Positions 44,101 through 55,129 of a stretch of DNA of 64,000 nt are shown here, in pieces; the stretch's first letter is position 1; every line of letters starts with the position of its first letter. Below the pieces are notes generated by a model that made no database searches, was not told the origin of the DNA, and worked only from the letters and a program-made list of their open reading frames with translations. The position numbers and the translations under genes are program-made. Location: positions 1,612,001 to 1,676,000 of the forward strand of contig NC_135723.1 of assembly GCF_964656455.1 (NCBI RefSeq), given 5' to 3'. Origin of the DNA: Halichoerus grypus (Eukaryota > Chordata > Mammalia > Carnivora > Phocidae).

Positions 44101-44184
44101 CTATCTTGCATGTTGAATACTTTTAACAAACTTTATCTTCTCCACAATTAACTTACCTAGGGTAATTCCCTAAAAGCAAAGAGC
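41131..44184. other. AT-rich, repeat-poor unique sequence
   Basis: Three kilobases with almost no long open frames and no recognised SINE, L1 or LTR. A T-rich run lies near 41600-41622. Low repeat density here contrasts with the flanks, which makes it a reasonable place to look for conserved non-coding sequence. No specific element can be supported by eye. Confidence 0.5.
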
Positions 44185-44350
44185 CACATGTCTAATGATA
44201 TTTGCTACAGTGTTATTTATATTAGCAGAAAACATAGTTTAGTTATATCAGGTTTTAAAATTTTAGTAAATTGGAGAAATAGAATACTATATAGATGTTG
44301 CAATAATTATGGAGACCAACTAGAATATTTACTGTAAAAGGTGAATTGAA
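44185..44350 (+). mobile_element. L1 ORF2/3'-UTR-like fragment, degenerate
   Basis: GATATTTGCTACAGTGTTAT, TTATATTAGCAGAAAACATA, AGTAAATTGGAGAAATAGAA and TACTATATAGATGTTGCAAT follow the L1 order ('ttcattatagcactatttataatagcaaaa...aataaattatggtacatcc...tactatgcagcca'). Strongly diverged. Confidence 0.45.
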
Positions 44351-44655
44351 AATAAATGCTATGGTTAAGTCAGATTTTAAATGTTTAAATGTTTAATGGA
44401 AAAATATACTCTAGACTTTTCCTTTGGATTGAAACATTCCGCAGATTTGCAATAGCAAAAACTTCATGGCACTTGCATGTCCCCATGGTTGGGAGGAGCC
44501 TGGCTCAGACTGTGGTCTAGAATTAATGTGATGGATTGTGTTGTCAATATGAAACTGACTATTGCAGGACAAAGAGACAGGTTGTAATCTGACCAGTTGT
44601 TACATTCTTTATTTATTTATTTTTTTAAGAGAAGTCAGTCATTGCTATGTAATAC
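44351..44655. other. Unique sequence, nothing recognised
   Basis: Short AT-rich interval. CTTTATTTATTTATTTTTTT near 44608-44627 could be a remnant SINE or L1 tail. Confidence 0.4.
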
Positions 44656-44768
44656 ATTTTTTAAAAGATTTATTTTAGGTAGGCTTTATGCCCAAGGTGG
44701 GGCTTGAACTCACAGCCATGAAATCAAGAGTCGTCTGCTCCTCCAACTGAACCAGCCAGGTGCCCCCC
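44656..44768 (-). mobile_element. SINEC, older short copy, reverse orientation
   Basis: TTTTTTAAAAGATTTATTTT, GGTGGGGCTTGAACTCACAG, CCATGAAATCAAGAGTCGTC and TGAACCAGCCAGGTGCCCCC form the tRNA-like half of an old CAN SINE without the CT domain. No clear TSD. Confidence 0.85.
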
Positions 44769-45234
44769 ACTTTTTAAATTATAGGTATCTACTTCATGGT
44801 GTACTCTCTATAAAGAGATAGAAAGAAATGGTCATAGACACACCAGGCCGATTCAAGCAAGAACAAAAGAGGTGAGACTTTTCATTGTGGACACGGTGGA
44901 AGGTAACATAAGACATTACCTATGCTAGAGCTGCTAACATTTTTCATTGTTATTAAAATTCCATAATGAAATTATAATGGCCCGATCCTCTTGGTGCTGA
45001 ATAGCATAGCATTGAAATATATAAAGCCCAGAAGCTACACTAGTTAGAAATAATTAACAATTGTTATTAATCATTAAGAGGTCTCTGACTTTGAAGTGCG
45101 AAATTCAGAAAAGTAAACACAGAATTTAAAGGAAGTGTCACGCATCATGTTGGGGTAGTGATTCAATGTAACAACATGCACAAGGATGCACGCGGAGAGA
45201 TGCCTGGAGATTAATTAATGGTGGTTAACATTCT
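44769..45234. other. AT-rich unique sequence
   Basis: Nothing recognised. Confidence 0.45.
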
Positions 45235-45350
45235 GCAGGGAAAAAACTAAGGTTTAAGTAGCTTGCTTAAAAACATGTGGTTAGTAACAGGGAGAGGTGG
45301 GATTCAAAGCCACGACTAAACTCCTGAGGCGAACCACACAGCCTTAGATT
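45235..45350 (-). repeat. MIR fragment
   Basis: GGGAAAAAACTAAGGTTTAA, GTAGCTTGCTTAAAAACATG, TGGTTAGTAACAGGGAGAGG, TGGGATTCAAAGCCACGACT and AAACTCCTGAGG match the 3' half of MIR in reverse orientation. Confidence 0.65.
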
Positions 45351-45464
45351 AAACTGGACAAATTGAGATGAAACTGGAAGAAAGCATGTGACCATGAATT
45401 AAATGTGTCCCCCCACTCCTCCTTCCTCTTACTTCCTCCTATAACCTCATGAACGCTGCTTTCT

Positions 45465-45658
45465 TCTTATTTTTTTTTAGAGACTGAGAGAGAGAGAGAG
45501 AGAGCATGGGTGCAAGTGGGGGGAAGGGGGGAGGGAGAGAATTTCAAGCAGACTGTCAGCTCAGTGTGGAGCCCAACATGTGGCCCGATCCCATGACCTC
45601 AGAGCTGAAATCAAGAGTGAGTCTGACACTTAACCCGACCGGGCCACCCAGGAGCCCC
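45465..45658 (-). mobile_element. SINEC, reverse orientation, diverged
   Basis: TTATTTTTTTTTAGAGACTG, (GA)n, GCAGACTGTCAGCTCAGTGT, GGAGCCCAACATGTGGCCCG, GATCCCATGACCTCAGAGCT and CGGGCCACCCAGGAGCCCC. A full-length older copy. No clear TSD found. Confidence 0.92.
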
Positions 45659-47511
45659 AACTGTTTTCCTACTTTAATTGCTTGAGCGAGGAATCCCCAG
45701 TGACTATTGAGTATCTACAGACACTTGCTTGATTGAATTAAAAAGAAAAAAACACTTGAAAAACAAACTATAGATGCGAATGACAATGGAAACACTAAAC
45801 GCGATACAAATCTGAGTGTGCGGTTCCCCCACGTGAATACAGCTTACGTTTTACTGACGAAGTCGCAGTAACTCGGCGAATGTTGGCTTTCTGTCTTTGT
45901 GGAAGAAGCCTGCCAAGCCTCACGGGCCTTCCCAGGTAATTCCGTCCAACTTGCAATGTAGAGAAGGGAGAGGACAGATCCACGGGGATCCCAGGGCTCT
46001 CCCCTGCAGGCTCCAGCATCCTGTCCTCCCGGGGTTCAGACCGGGCACAGAGTCTTCCGAGCCAGCAGCGTCCTTCCCCTCAGGAAGACGTGCGGTGCAG
46101 GCCACGGTCCCGTCTGATGGGACCGTGAGTGCCTCCCACTCTGCACGGGCCTCCCCTGGACCTGACTCCTCAGTGTTGCAGTGGGAATGTTGAGCAAGAG
46201 GTTCAGAGAGGGCCAACAATCATACTTTATCCTCTCTACCTGTGTTCATGGCTTCCTTTATGCTTTTTTTCCTCTTGCTTGGGTTAAAAAACACAACAGA
46301 GGAGAGTCCAGCCTGACCAGGGCCTTGTATGGGGCCTTTGTCTACAGGTTTTCGAGGTCAGTGTCACCAGCTCCTGCCTCTGGGAATCCGACCTCGGGGG
46401 TGTGTGGGCTCCGGGGGGCATCTCTGGCTGGACGCCCTCCGACAGCTGGTTGCCCTCAGCCGCCGGTGGCGTCTCAGGGTGCCCTGGGCGACGCCTACCT
46501 GCCTGGGGCTGGGCTGAGCAGGTGAGCAGAAGGGACCCAGGCCTGGAGGAGGATGCTGACTCACTGCCCTCCCCCCCTCCTGAGCTGCCCCAGGACCGCA
46601 CACTTCAGCGTGCAACCCACGGTCCAAAAGGCTCCTTCTGATGCCTTCTCATTTGCTCAAGTGCTTGCTGCTTTGGGGCACTCTAGGGGATCCCCCAAAG
46701 TCATTATTTTTTTCTTCGTTTTAGGTGGATTTTCTGTTCTGGCATCATTAACTCTCCCATTTAAATTCTAGTCTGATTTTAAATATATTCAAATTAAGAT
46801 TTCCGTTGTAGAATAAAATAAAAAACTAATCTACGTATTGAAACTTCCCGACACTCACAAGTTATTGAAATAACCTGATCAAGGATTAAGTGTTTGATAA
46901 ACTTGCCAGCCAACGAACGTGGGAATGAGGATTTTGACAGACAGCTGCTGGGGAAAATCACAGGCTTGAGTCCACCTGCGCACCTGCGTCGTCCCCTCGG
47001 AAGCTGAGGTACGGAATCAATTAATGACAAAGAATCATGAGAAATCAATATCAAAGCCCTCTTCTCCTCAGACGACTCTAAACTAGTTCTTTTTTTAATC
47101 TTTAGAAGTAGTGGTTCTTCTTAGGTGGATTTTGTTTCAAAGGTACAACGACCTCTGTTAAACTGTTCTTCATCGAGGGAAAAAGGGTTGTATGTAGGAC
47201 TCCACGGAGGGATTTCAGAAAATGATGCTGCTTCTGAATATTTTATTAAGATGAATCGTAGACATTGGTTTTTTTTTTTTAATAAACTAACAAATAACCA
47301 AGTAACTCAATATGCTTTCATGTCAGGGTTCAAGAAAAATCATTCCAACAATTTAAAGAATTATGAGTGACGTTCTTAAGTAATGCAAAATAACTATGGA
47401 TTATACTTTTCCTAATGTGCTCAACCTTGTTTTTAGTTTTAAGGAAATAATCTACCTTAACTCTTTTGGAAACAGATGAGGAATAAGTATCAACCAAGTG
47501 AAATAAAGTAA
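45659..47511. other. Unique sequence, no gene supported
   Basis: GC-rich at 45890-46640 with overlapping frames on both strands. The interval 46348-46521 is flanked by TTTGTCTACAG and CAG/GTGAGCAG and is open in the frame of the 46181-46525 ORF. That makes it a weak splice-flanked exon candidate without family resemblance. 46700-47500 is AT-rich and unremarkable. Confidence 0.4.
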
Positions 47512-47520
47512 GTTACATAT

Positions 47521-47706
47521 GTTTTTGAGAGAGAGAGAGAGAGAGAGCACGAGCAGGGCAGAGGGAAAAGGAGAGAGAGAATCTCAAGCAGAGTCCACGC
47601 TCAGTGCGGAGTCCGATGTGGGGCTCGATCCCCCGACCCTGAGATCATGACCTGAGCTGAAATCAAGAGTCAGATGCTCAACAGCCTGAGCCACCCAGGC
47701 GCCCCA
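47521..47706 (-). mobile_element. SINEC, reverse orientation
   Basis: (GA)n, GCACGAGCAGGGCAGAGGGA, GCAGAGTCCACGCTCAGTGC, GGGGCTCGATCCCCCGACCC, GATCATGACCTGAGCTGAAA and CCTGAGCCACCCAGGCGCCC. The likely TSD is GTTACATAT at 47512-47520 and 47710-47718. Confidence 0.95.
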
Positions 47707-47718
47707 TAGGTTACATAT

Positions 47719-49074
47719 TTAATTACGATTCCACATTCTATTAATTAACAGCAAATAACTTTATATATCACACTCACTGGATTCGAATGTTCAATAATCG
47801 TTCAGACTACACAAAGTCTAAAACCCAGAATCTCGCATTTGGAGGGAACCAAGCACTTCACAGAGTAAGTGTTGATATCTGAGGACTGAATTACTGTGTG
47901 GTCTGGGCTGTTGCAGGACATCTCGCCTGATGTAACTAGTGGGACTCTGTTTTGTTCCCATGTGGACTGACTGAGTTTCGAGTTCCCATCACATACCTGG
48001 GGAGGACCCAGGTTTCCATGTATCATGTTGAATCTTATAACACTGTCATCTGTGCAGGGGACAATGGTGGAATATCGTCAGTCTCTGACAGTTCGAGCCG
48101 TCGCTCCTGGGTCTTCTCTTCTCTGGGCTGGACTCTGCAGGACGTCCCGTCCTTCCTGGTTGAGGCCACTCGCTGCGGAGTCTCTGGCAATTCTTCACCG
48201 TAAGAGGCTGACTGTATGCATTACGGGTGCTGAGCTAAGCCTGACAATATGGACCAAAGCAGGAGAAAAGTCGGGAAAATAGAAACTATGAGAAGTTTAA
48301 ACCATTTATCAATAATTTATGGCCTTCATTTATGGGGAACGTAGAAGAATAATCCTCTAGATCTAAAACTCCCTTTTTCCAGCTGAAAAAAGAAACCACT
48401 GTCAAGCAGGTTGAGTAACATGCCTGGCGAACATGACCGTAAGCTCTAGAGCTCCGCGTGGCTCCGCGTGGCTCCCCGTGGCTACCCCCGTGGCTCTGCG
48501 TGGCCCCCTGTGGCTCCCCATGGCTCCGCGTCCTGGCAGGACAACTCTGCATGGCCTTAGAGGGCTGGACACTGGAAGCCGTCACGTGAAATGAGATCAC
48601 CTCAGCCGTCCTGCTGACAATGAACATTCACAGAAAAACCTTTCCAGGTGGAGGCAGGTGGCCGTAACTCAGGACACCTTCAGGAGCTGCCGTGATTCAG
48701 AGCGTCTGTTCTGTGTCTCAGAGCCAACACTTAATGGGATCATCTCCCGTTTCATCTACGGGAGTGAACGTTTCAAGCACGTCTCAGTGCATGTGCAAGC
48801 ACTCACTAGACGGGGAAGGGGGACGGAGCCATCCAGGCGCTCCGAAGCTTGCCTGCAACGATGTGGGCCCATTGTCTGTAAGGAGAACCTAGTAAAGTGG
48901 ATGTTCCTGCTTAAACCCTCTGGCTAAACCTTTGTCAGTTCTGTGATGTCATTTCACTGCCCGGATCAGCCTCCTCATGTCTAACCGTCTCCTCCGAACG
49001 CCCTGTTTCATCCTCTGAGACTGTATGCGTCGTCACCCTCCCCTCCTCACCTAGACAGAATGAAGTTTCCCCCA
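47719..49074. other. Unique sequence containing a small minisatellite
   Basis: No gene or dispersed repeat recognised apart from the 10-bp tandem array at 48451-48531. Frames of 74-113 codons overlap on both strands, and those crossing the array are repeat artefacts. Confidence 0.45.
48451..48531 (+). repeat. 10-bp minisatellite (GTGGCTCCGC)n
   Basis: About eight tandem units: GCTCCGCGTG twice at 48451-48470, GCTCCCCGTG, a 12-base variant GCTACCCCCGTG, GCTCTGCGTG, GCCCCCTGTG, GCTCCCCATG and GCTCCGCGT. CpG positions vary between units, as expected from deamination of a methylated array. Confidence 0.93.
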
Positions 49075-49560
49075 TAGAAACCCACACCCTGATCCCAAAA
49101 AACTACAAATGTGCTGCCTACCTGCAGAGGGGTTTTGCAGATGTAATTAAGGTTCTGTACCTTAAAATTGGCAGATGATCCCGGATTTTCTGGGTGAGCC
49201 TCACCTAATCCCAGGGCCCTTGCAACAGAGAACCATCTCCAGCCCCCTGGAGAAGAGGAGGAGATGCAGGGCAGAAGGGATGGATTTGAAATGAGAGCAG
49301 AGCTCGGCCCATTCTCCACCACCAGCTTTGCCCCCAAGCCACGCGATGCAGGCAGGAGGAGGCTGAGAGCTGCCCTCGGCTGACAACCAGCAAGGGAACG
49401 GGGACTCCATCCCCGGACCACAGGGAGCTGTGCTCTGCCCACACGAGCGAGCCTGGAAGGGGACCCACGCCTGGAGCCTCCGGAAAGCGGCGCCCCTGGC
49501 CCACACGTTGGCACCGGCTGGTGAGACCCTGCGCGAAAGCCCAGCTGAGCCCGTGGCGCC
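49075..49560 (+). mobile_element. MLT1-type MaLR LTR remnant
   Basis: ACCCACACCCTGATCCCAAA, GGGGTTTTGCAGATGTAATT, AAGGTTCTGTACCTTAAAAT, GGCAGATGATCCCGGATTTT, CTGGGTGAGCCTCACCTAAT, GATGCAGGCAGGAGGAGGCT and CTGGAGCCTCCGGAAAGCGG preserve the MLT1 LTR order. It is non-coding and old. The 233-codon reverse frame at 49047-49748 runs through it and is not a gene. Confidence 0.65.
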
Positions 49561-50015
49561 CCCTCCAGGCAGCAGCGGCAGAGAACAAACCCGCTCTGTG
49601 GCGTTCGCGCTGAGCTCAATGCTGAGCGCATGCATGGCTGCATCATTGAGGTTTTGTGAGTTCCAGCTTCTGTGCCAGGGCCGTGGCTCCGGCAGCTCAG
49701 GGGTGGGGGGAGGCTGTCTTCAGGCCCCAGGGCATCTGTGGGCTCCACTCCCTAGAAAACCAGGTCCCACGACGAGAGTGGGCCTGGTTCAAATGGGCCC
49801 AAGTTCATATTCACACTCTGTCATCCACAAGCCATGGGCGCCCGGACCAGCAACTCCATCCCCACACCCTCCCCCTCCACGGCCTCGTCGTGGGTTCACC
49901 GTGAGGTGACACAACACATCTGATGCCCAAAATGAGCTCCGCAGTAGAAGGCCCTGGTGCTCTTCGCTGACGTGCCTCGGTCTATCCCTGAGACCTTCCT
50001 GGGACGATCACTAAG
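49561..50015. other. Unique sequence, nothing recognised
   Basis: GC-rich; overlapping frames only. Confidence 0.45.
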
Positions 50016-50028
50016 AAAACTGGAAAAT

Positions 50029-50210
50029 AGGGGCGCCTGGGTGGCTCAGCCGGTGAAGCGTCTGCCTTTGGCTCAGGTCATAATTCCAGGGTCCTGGACT
50101 GAGTCCCGCATCGGGCTCCCTGCTCAGTGGGGAGTCTGCTTCTCCCTCTCCTTCTGCCTCTCCCCCTGCTTGTGCTCTCTCGCTCAAATAAATAAATAAA
50201 ATTTTTTTTA
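50029..50210 (+). mobile_element. SINEC, young forward copy
   Basis: GGGGCGCCTGGGTGGCTCAG, CCGGTGAAGCGTCTGCCTTT, TCCCTGCTCAGTGGGGAGTC and (CT)n, then AATAAATAAATAAA. A perfect 13-bp TSD AAAACTGGAAAAT lies at 50016-50028 and 50211-50223. Confidence 0.97.
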
Positions 50211-50377
50211 AAAACTGGAAAATGAAGAGGTAGAAGAAACACATGGCCAGTTAGTGACCAGTGAGAACCCTTCAGACTCCAAGTTCGTCCTTCCCACATG
50301 AGGTTGAGCTGATGGAGTCTGAGTGGCAGGCCCCAGGCCAGGTCACAAGTGCTAACCTTTCAGCCATCCCATGGGCT

Positions 50378-50475
50378 GACAGTTATTCTCCCTGCCCCCC
50401 AGTACTGGTAAAAGAGTCTCGGGGAGGTGACGTGACCTGTCCAAGGCCAAGCGACAAGTGAGGGCACGCCCTGGA
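50378..50475 (-). repeat. MIR fragment
   Basis: AGTTATTCTCCCTGCCCCCC, GTCTCGGGGAGGTGACGTGA, CCTGTCCAAGGCCAAGCGAC and AAGTGAGGGC match the MIR core ('attctccccattttacaga...cagggaggtgacttgcccaaggtcacacagc') in reverse orientation. Confidence 0.55.
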
Positions 50476-51498
50476 AAGGTCTGTCTTTGCCGGGCCGAGC
50501 TGGCTACCGCGCACCCCGGTTCCGTCAACACGAGGAGTTGCACCACAAACCTCTGTTCCTCCCACTACAACACTCCAGCCTGAACTCGCTCTCCACTGGG
50601 GAATCCTTCCAACGGATTCTGGCCGGCCCTTCCCCTCTGCTACGGGGCGCTAGGCGCAGCGAGCCCTGGCTGATCCCTGGGGTCCACGTGTGCACGGCGG
50701 GGCTCGATCTGCCGCACAGAAATGGGGAGCCTTGTCCGACACCACACTGTATGTGGGCAGTTCTGTCCCCAAAGCTTGTTTGCTTCATGGATCCTTAGGG
50801 GGAGCGGGGAAGTGTGGGTTGGGATGTGCGGGTTGGGATGTGCTTAAGCAGAGATGAAAAATTTAAAAATCACTCAATACAAATGGGCTGTCCATGCAAA
50901 CAGGTTTGAGCATTATTTGTTACAAGGGCAAGAAATAGCAAAAGTTTGAGAAAGACCAGAGGTCAGGATGCCAGAGAGAGGGGACAAGATGCATTGTCAC
51001 AGTGTGGGTGCCTGGGGGGGACGGACGTCCCACCACCCGCCCTGCCCCTCCCCTCCCATACAGAGGGCAGGCCTGGCATCCACCTTCTTGCCTCTCCCTC
51101 TCCCTTCACACCTTTGTTCTCTGCCTGCTCCCTTCCCCAGCTGTGTCTATAAATCCCCTGAAACCGCTCGTGTCCCCGAGTCGCTCCACGGCTGAAGGGG
51201 TTGCTGCCATATGGGTTCAGGGGAAATTACCCTGAACTGTGCTCCTCCTTTGTGGGGTCTTCACAGCTGCAGATCCCTGGACACATGCAGGACACCACAG
51301 GGACGGGGGTGGGGGATGGTGTCAGAGGACACTCGAAAGGACTGACCTGGACAGCCGGCGCTGCCTCTCTTGTCCTCGACTGTCCTTCCCTCCCTTGGAG
51401 CCTGACCTCTAAAATCCATCCAGCCAACGTGTACGCATGTTAATGAATAAACCAATGAACACTTTTCACCCTATTTCTGGATTTAAAAAATTGAAACT
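50476..51498. other. GC-rich unique sequence, nothing recognised
   Basis: Overlapping frames of 66-103 codons on both strands without family resemblance. A small direct repeat GGTTGGGATGTGC occurs twice near 50817-50842. Confidence 0.45.
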
Positions 51499-51677
51499 GG
51501 GGGCACCTGGGTGACTCAGTCGGTTAATCGTCCGACTCCTGGTTTCGGCTCAGGTCATGATCTCGGGGTCCCTGGACCTAGCCCCGCGTCGGGCTCTGTG
51601 CTCAGCGGGGAGTCTGCTTCTCTTTCTCCCTCTGCCCCTCCCCCCACTCATAAATAAATAAAAAGTCTTTAAAAAAA
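51499..51677 (+). mobile_element. SINEC, forward orientation
   Basis: GGGGCACCTGGGTGACTCAG, TCGGTTAATCGTCCGACTCC, TGATCTCGGGGTCCCTGGAC, TGTGCTCAGCGGGGAGTCTG, (CT)n, then (TAAA)n and poly-A. Flanks share only a weak AAAAATTGAAACT / AAAAACTAAAAC similarity, so it may be older. Confidence 0.95.
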
Positions 51678-53369
51678 CTAAAACATGGACACTGAGTAGA
51701 GACACATCTGACTTGAAGAAGTGAGCACATTCTAGAACTCTCCGCCTTTGACAAGATAAGCAGAAGCCTAGGACGCCGACTATAGTGAAAACAGGCACGT
51801 TTTGGTGTCCGAGCTAACTCTTTGCTGCCACGTCTTTCAGAGCCCCGAAGCTCCAGTCTCTTCCTCGGTGGATCTAGGAGAGCAGAGCGCATACGCATAC
51901 AACAGAGCTGGCTTAGGGCCATAGGCAGAAAAAAAAGTACTTTCAAGGCCCAGAGTCAGGCTTGCATGTGCATATCACTCTGTGTTTTCCTAGACCTTCG
52001 GGACCAGGTGTCCGTGTGTGGAGGGCAGAGCCCAGACTGGCGGCCCCAGCTTAGTGGCAGCCCTGAGGTTCCGTATCTTTGTGCAGATCTCAGACACGGA
52101 GTGCTGGGGCGTCTGGCGGCCCTCCCACCCTTCACCCCGTGACTCAGGACGCATGCCTGGAGCAAAGTGCTGCTTGCAAAGCCTCATCCCCGCACTTTCT
52201 CTGTGACAGACGAGGAAGACGGGAACCTTGGCAAGCCTGGCATTGAGGTTCGGCAAGCTCTTGAGCATGTCAAGCAGGGAAGCAAAATCAATTGCAGAAG
52301 CAACCCCTCGCTGTGGTTGAGAGATTAACATCTTTACAAGATAATAAAGGCAACAAATTCCATCTGCCAGCACTCAAAGCAAGAGGCTCATAAAGGGATT
52401 CTTGGATAAGCAGGGAGGCTCTGTGCCCTGGCCTATCAGACGCAGAAAGAATGCTGGACTCTGGGCAGGACCAGCTCCTCGGCCTGGGCACCTAAAGCAG
52501 AAGGTTCCCCAGGGGGTGGGGGGCTCGGCTCCAGCTGCTGAAGGCATTCCAGCGTCCACTCATGGGAACCAAAGCAATGGGAAGCTGTCACCACCCTCCC
52601 TCTGACCCTTCCATGGTAGCCGTGGATTTACACCATCTTCAGGGAAACCTGCTGTGGGGGGGCGGCGGGGGGCGGCAGCTCCCACCTCCTGGTCTGCTCC
52701 CTCAGTGACGGAGCACAGTGGGGTGGGACTCCGGGCCACTTCTCTCTGATGCGTTGGCTTGCAGACGACCCATCTGCCCGACCAAGTCTTGCTCAGAAAG
52801 TGCGCATCCGTTGGAAGCTCTTTTTACTTGGTTCTCTCTGCTGTCCCAGGTGTTTGACATGTCCTGGTAGGCAGTGTCTCCCCACCTACACTGGGACCCT
52901 CCTCCTTAACCCCTCACTGGCATTTTCTTCCCAAATCTCTCACATCCCTGTCCCAACTTGGTGTCTGCTCCTTGAAGCACCCGAGGGACACACCCTCACG
53001 CCGGCCAGTGTCTTGGTAGCTGCAATCCCATGAGGTCCTGTCCATTCAGTTCTTCAGCCCCTCAAGAATACTTACTAAAATTCAACTCTGCTAGTAAATG
53101 GAAGGAAAGTTTCAGAGATGAAAAGAACACAATCTGTGCCCTCGCCGAAGGACAGACACAATGAAAAGTGTGAAAAATCACACTGCAGAGCACGTGCTAA
53201 GGGAACACGGAAGAGGAAAGAGACCTCGGGGGGTGATGGAAGAGCATATGGGGCTCTTGACTTGCAGAAATATCAGGAAAGAATTGGTGAAAGCGGAATT
53301 TAGAGAGTCATCTTCACTTTTTCCAAAGGGTTAGCCCGTGCTGAAATGCAAGCAAGAGGGGCTTGCACT
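51678..53369. other. Unique sequence, no gene supported
   Basis: GC-moderate. G-rich runs occur near 52656-52678 (GGGGGGGCGGCGGGGGGCGG). Several overlapping frames (up to 127 codons reverse) lack domain resemblance. Confidence 0.45.
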
Positions 53370-54660
53370 TTAAGCCAAGATTGAGGGGCAAGGACTGGAT
53401 TTACCTTCCTGCCTGAAACAACTTAAGAAAACAACAACAACAGCAACAGAAAGATTTGAAACAATAGCATTTCCAGGTCTCCTCTCTGGGAATGAGCTCA
53501 AGCAGCACCGGGCAGATCCCCCGAGCTCAGCAGAGGAACCTAAGAGGCAGAAGACACCAGAGTGCTGGAGTTTTCATGGAAGAATATGCCGGATGAGGGG
53601 CGTGCACAGTGGTAGACTCTGGGGATCTGAGGAGGGTTCTCTCGGCGCCCACTCTGCCCCATCTGGGCTCAAGGGCATAGAGCTGGATGGAGCCCAGATA
53701 ATGGATAGACTCATTCCGTGGGAGAAGCCCAGGGTCAGGGAGAGAGTCTGGGGAGGGAAAGGATGCAGCCCCAGGCGCTGACCCAGGTTGAGTGGTGCCC
53801 GCGTGCCCACCAGAATAGAAACGTCATGCTTTGCAGAGAACTGCATTGGGAACTCAGAAGGGTCTAGCCTTGGCATTGGGGAGTAATGGGCACTAGAGTG
53901 AGCGCTTCAGATATTCAAACTTCTGCCTGATAAGTATTAAAGGTCAGTCCCCAAAGGCTCAGACTCTTTCCAAGCAACCTAATGAATTCCAGAGCAAAGC
54001 TCAAGGATATTTAAAGAAATCCAAAAATACCCAGCACCAGAAAAGGAAAATTCACGATGTGTGGTATTCAATCAGATATTTCCAGGAGAGAAACAGGGGG
54101 AAAAATAGGAAAATCTGGCCCATTTTGAGAACAGAAATCAATCAGTGTAAACCAACTGAGAACTGTCACAGTTGTTTAGATTATCAGACAAGGATGTAAA
54201 AACAGTTATTATAACACAGTTTATGTTTCCAGAAACTACAGGAATTACTGAGCAAGTAGAAGAATGGGAGGAATTTTAATAATCAAACTTCTGAAGATGA
54301 AAATTAACCCATCCAGGATGAGAAATGTAGTGGTAGAATTAATGGTATAGTAAATATTTCAGGGGGAACGAGACTAGTGAGCTTGGAGACAATAGAAGAT
54401 ATCCAAAATTTAAAAATGATTTTTTAAAAAATGAGCAGAGTGTCCATGAGCTGGGGGACAGCTTCAGATGGCCTGATGTGTGTTACTGGAATTGCCAAGC
54501 ACGATGGGACAGAAAAAATATTTCAATCAGTGATGGTCAGATGTTTCCGAGTTTGATAAAAATGGCAAAGTCACTGACCCTAGAAGCTCAATAGATTTCA
54601 AGCAGCAGGTGTCTCAGGAGAACCACATCAAGGGCATCACTGACGATTTGCTGAAAGGTG
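53370..54660 (+). mobile_element. L1/HAL1 5' region: 5'-UTR and ORF1 remnant
   Basis: Forward old LINE-1 family 5' portion. AAATCCAAAAATACCCAGCA, AAGGAAAATTCACGATGTGT and GTATTCAATCAGATATTTCC match the L1M/HAL1 5'-UTR end. Then TTATCAGACAAGGATGTAAA, AACAGTTATTATAACACAGT, GAGCTTGGAGACAATAGAAG, CAGAAAAAATATTTCAATCA and CTAGAAGCTCAATAGATTTC follow the ORF1 order. It is the only 5'-end L1 piece in the window. Frames are broken. Confidence 0.75.
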
Positions 54661-55129
54661 GGGGGGTGGGTTGGGGGAGGGGGCAGGCAGGTGAGGGGAT
54701 TAGGAGGTAAAGCAGGCAATAATGATGTCAGAACGGCAGTGAGGGTGGTGGTGGGTGCAGGGCGGAGTCAACAGGACTTGCAAGTGCACCAACTGTGGGC
54801 AAGAGGCGTGAGCAATCAAGAACGACACCAGAGTTTGCTCCAAGCACCAGGGTGCAGCTTAGAAAGAAGGGGACACGGATTCACCTGCAGATGGCCCCAG
54901 GTCGCTGCAAGGTGACATTTACAACGATGCGGTTGTTGTCAGAGATGAGACAGAACACGCAGGGGGAGACTGCGTGGTGGAAGGTCTTGCACACCTGGAG
55001 TGTTATCATGAAGGTGAACGGACCCCCCCTTTTTCATGGCCGCATGATGTTTTCAGACGCTGTCTCAGCTGATGGAGTGGAGGTTAGTTGTAAGAGAAAA
55101 GGCTCTGGGGGAGGCTGGGGCTGGAAGTC
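54661..55129. other. Unique sequence with G-rich start
   Basis: Starts with a G-rich stretch at about 54658-54700 (GGGGGGGTGGGTTGGGGGAG) with quadruplex potential. Otherwise nothing recognised. Confidence 0.45.

Noticed and set aside
49047..49748. 233-codon reverse open frame
   Set aside because: It runs antisense through an MLT1-type LTR remnant and GC-rich flank, and two other frames of the same strand are also open there. No protein family resemblance.
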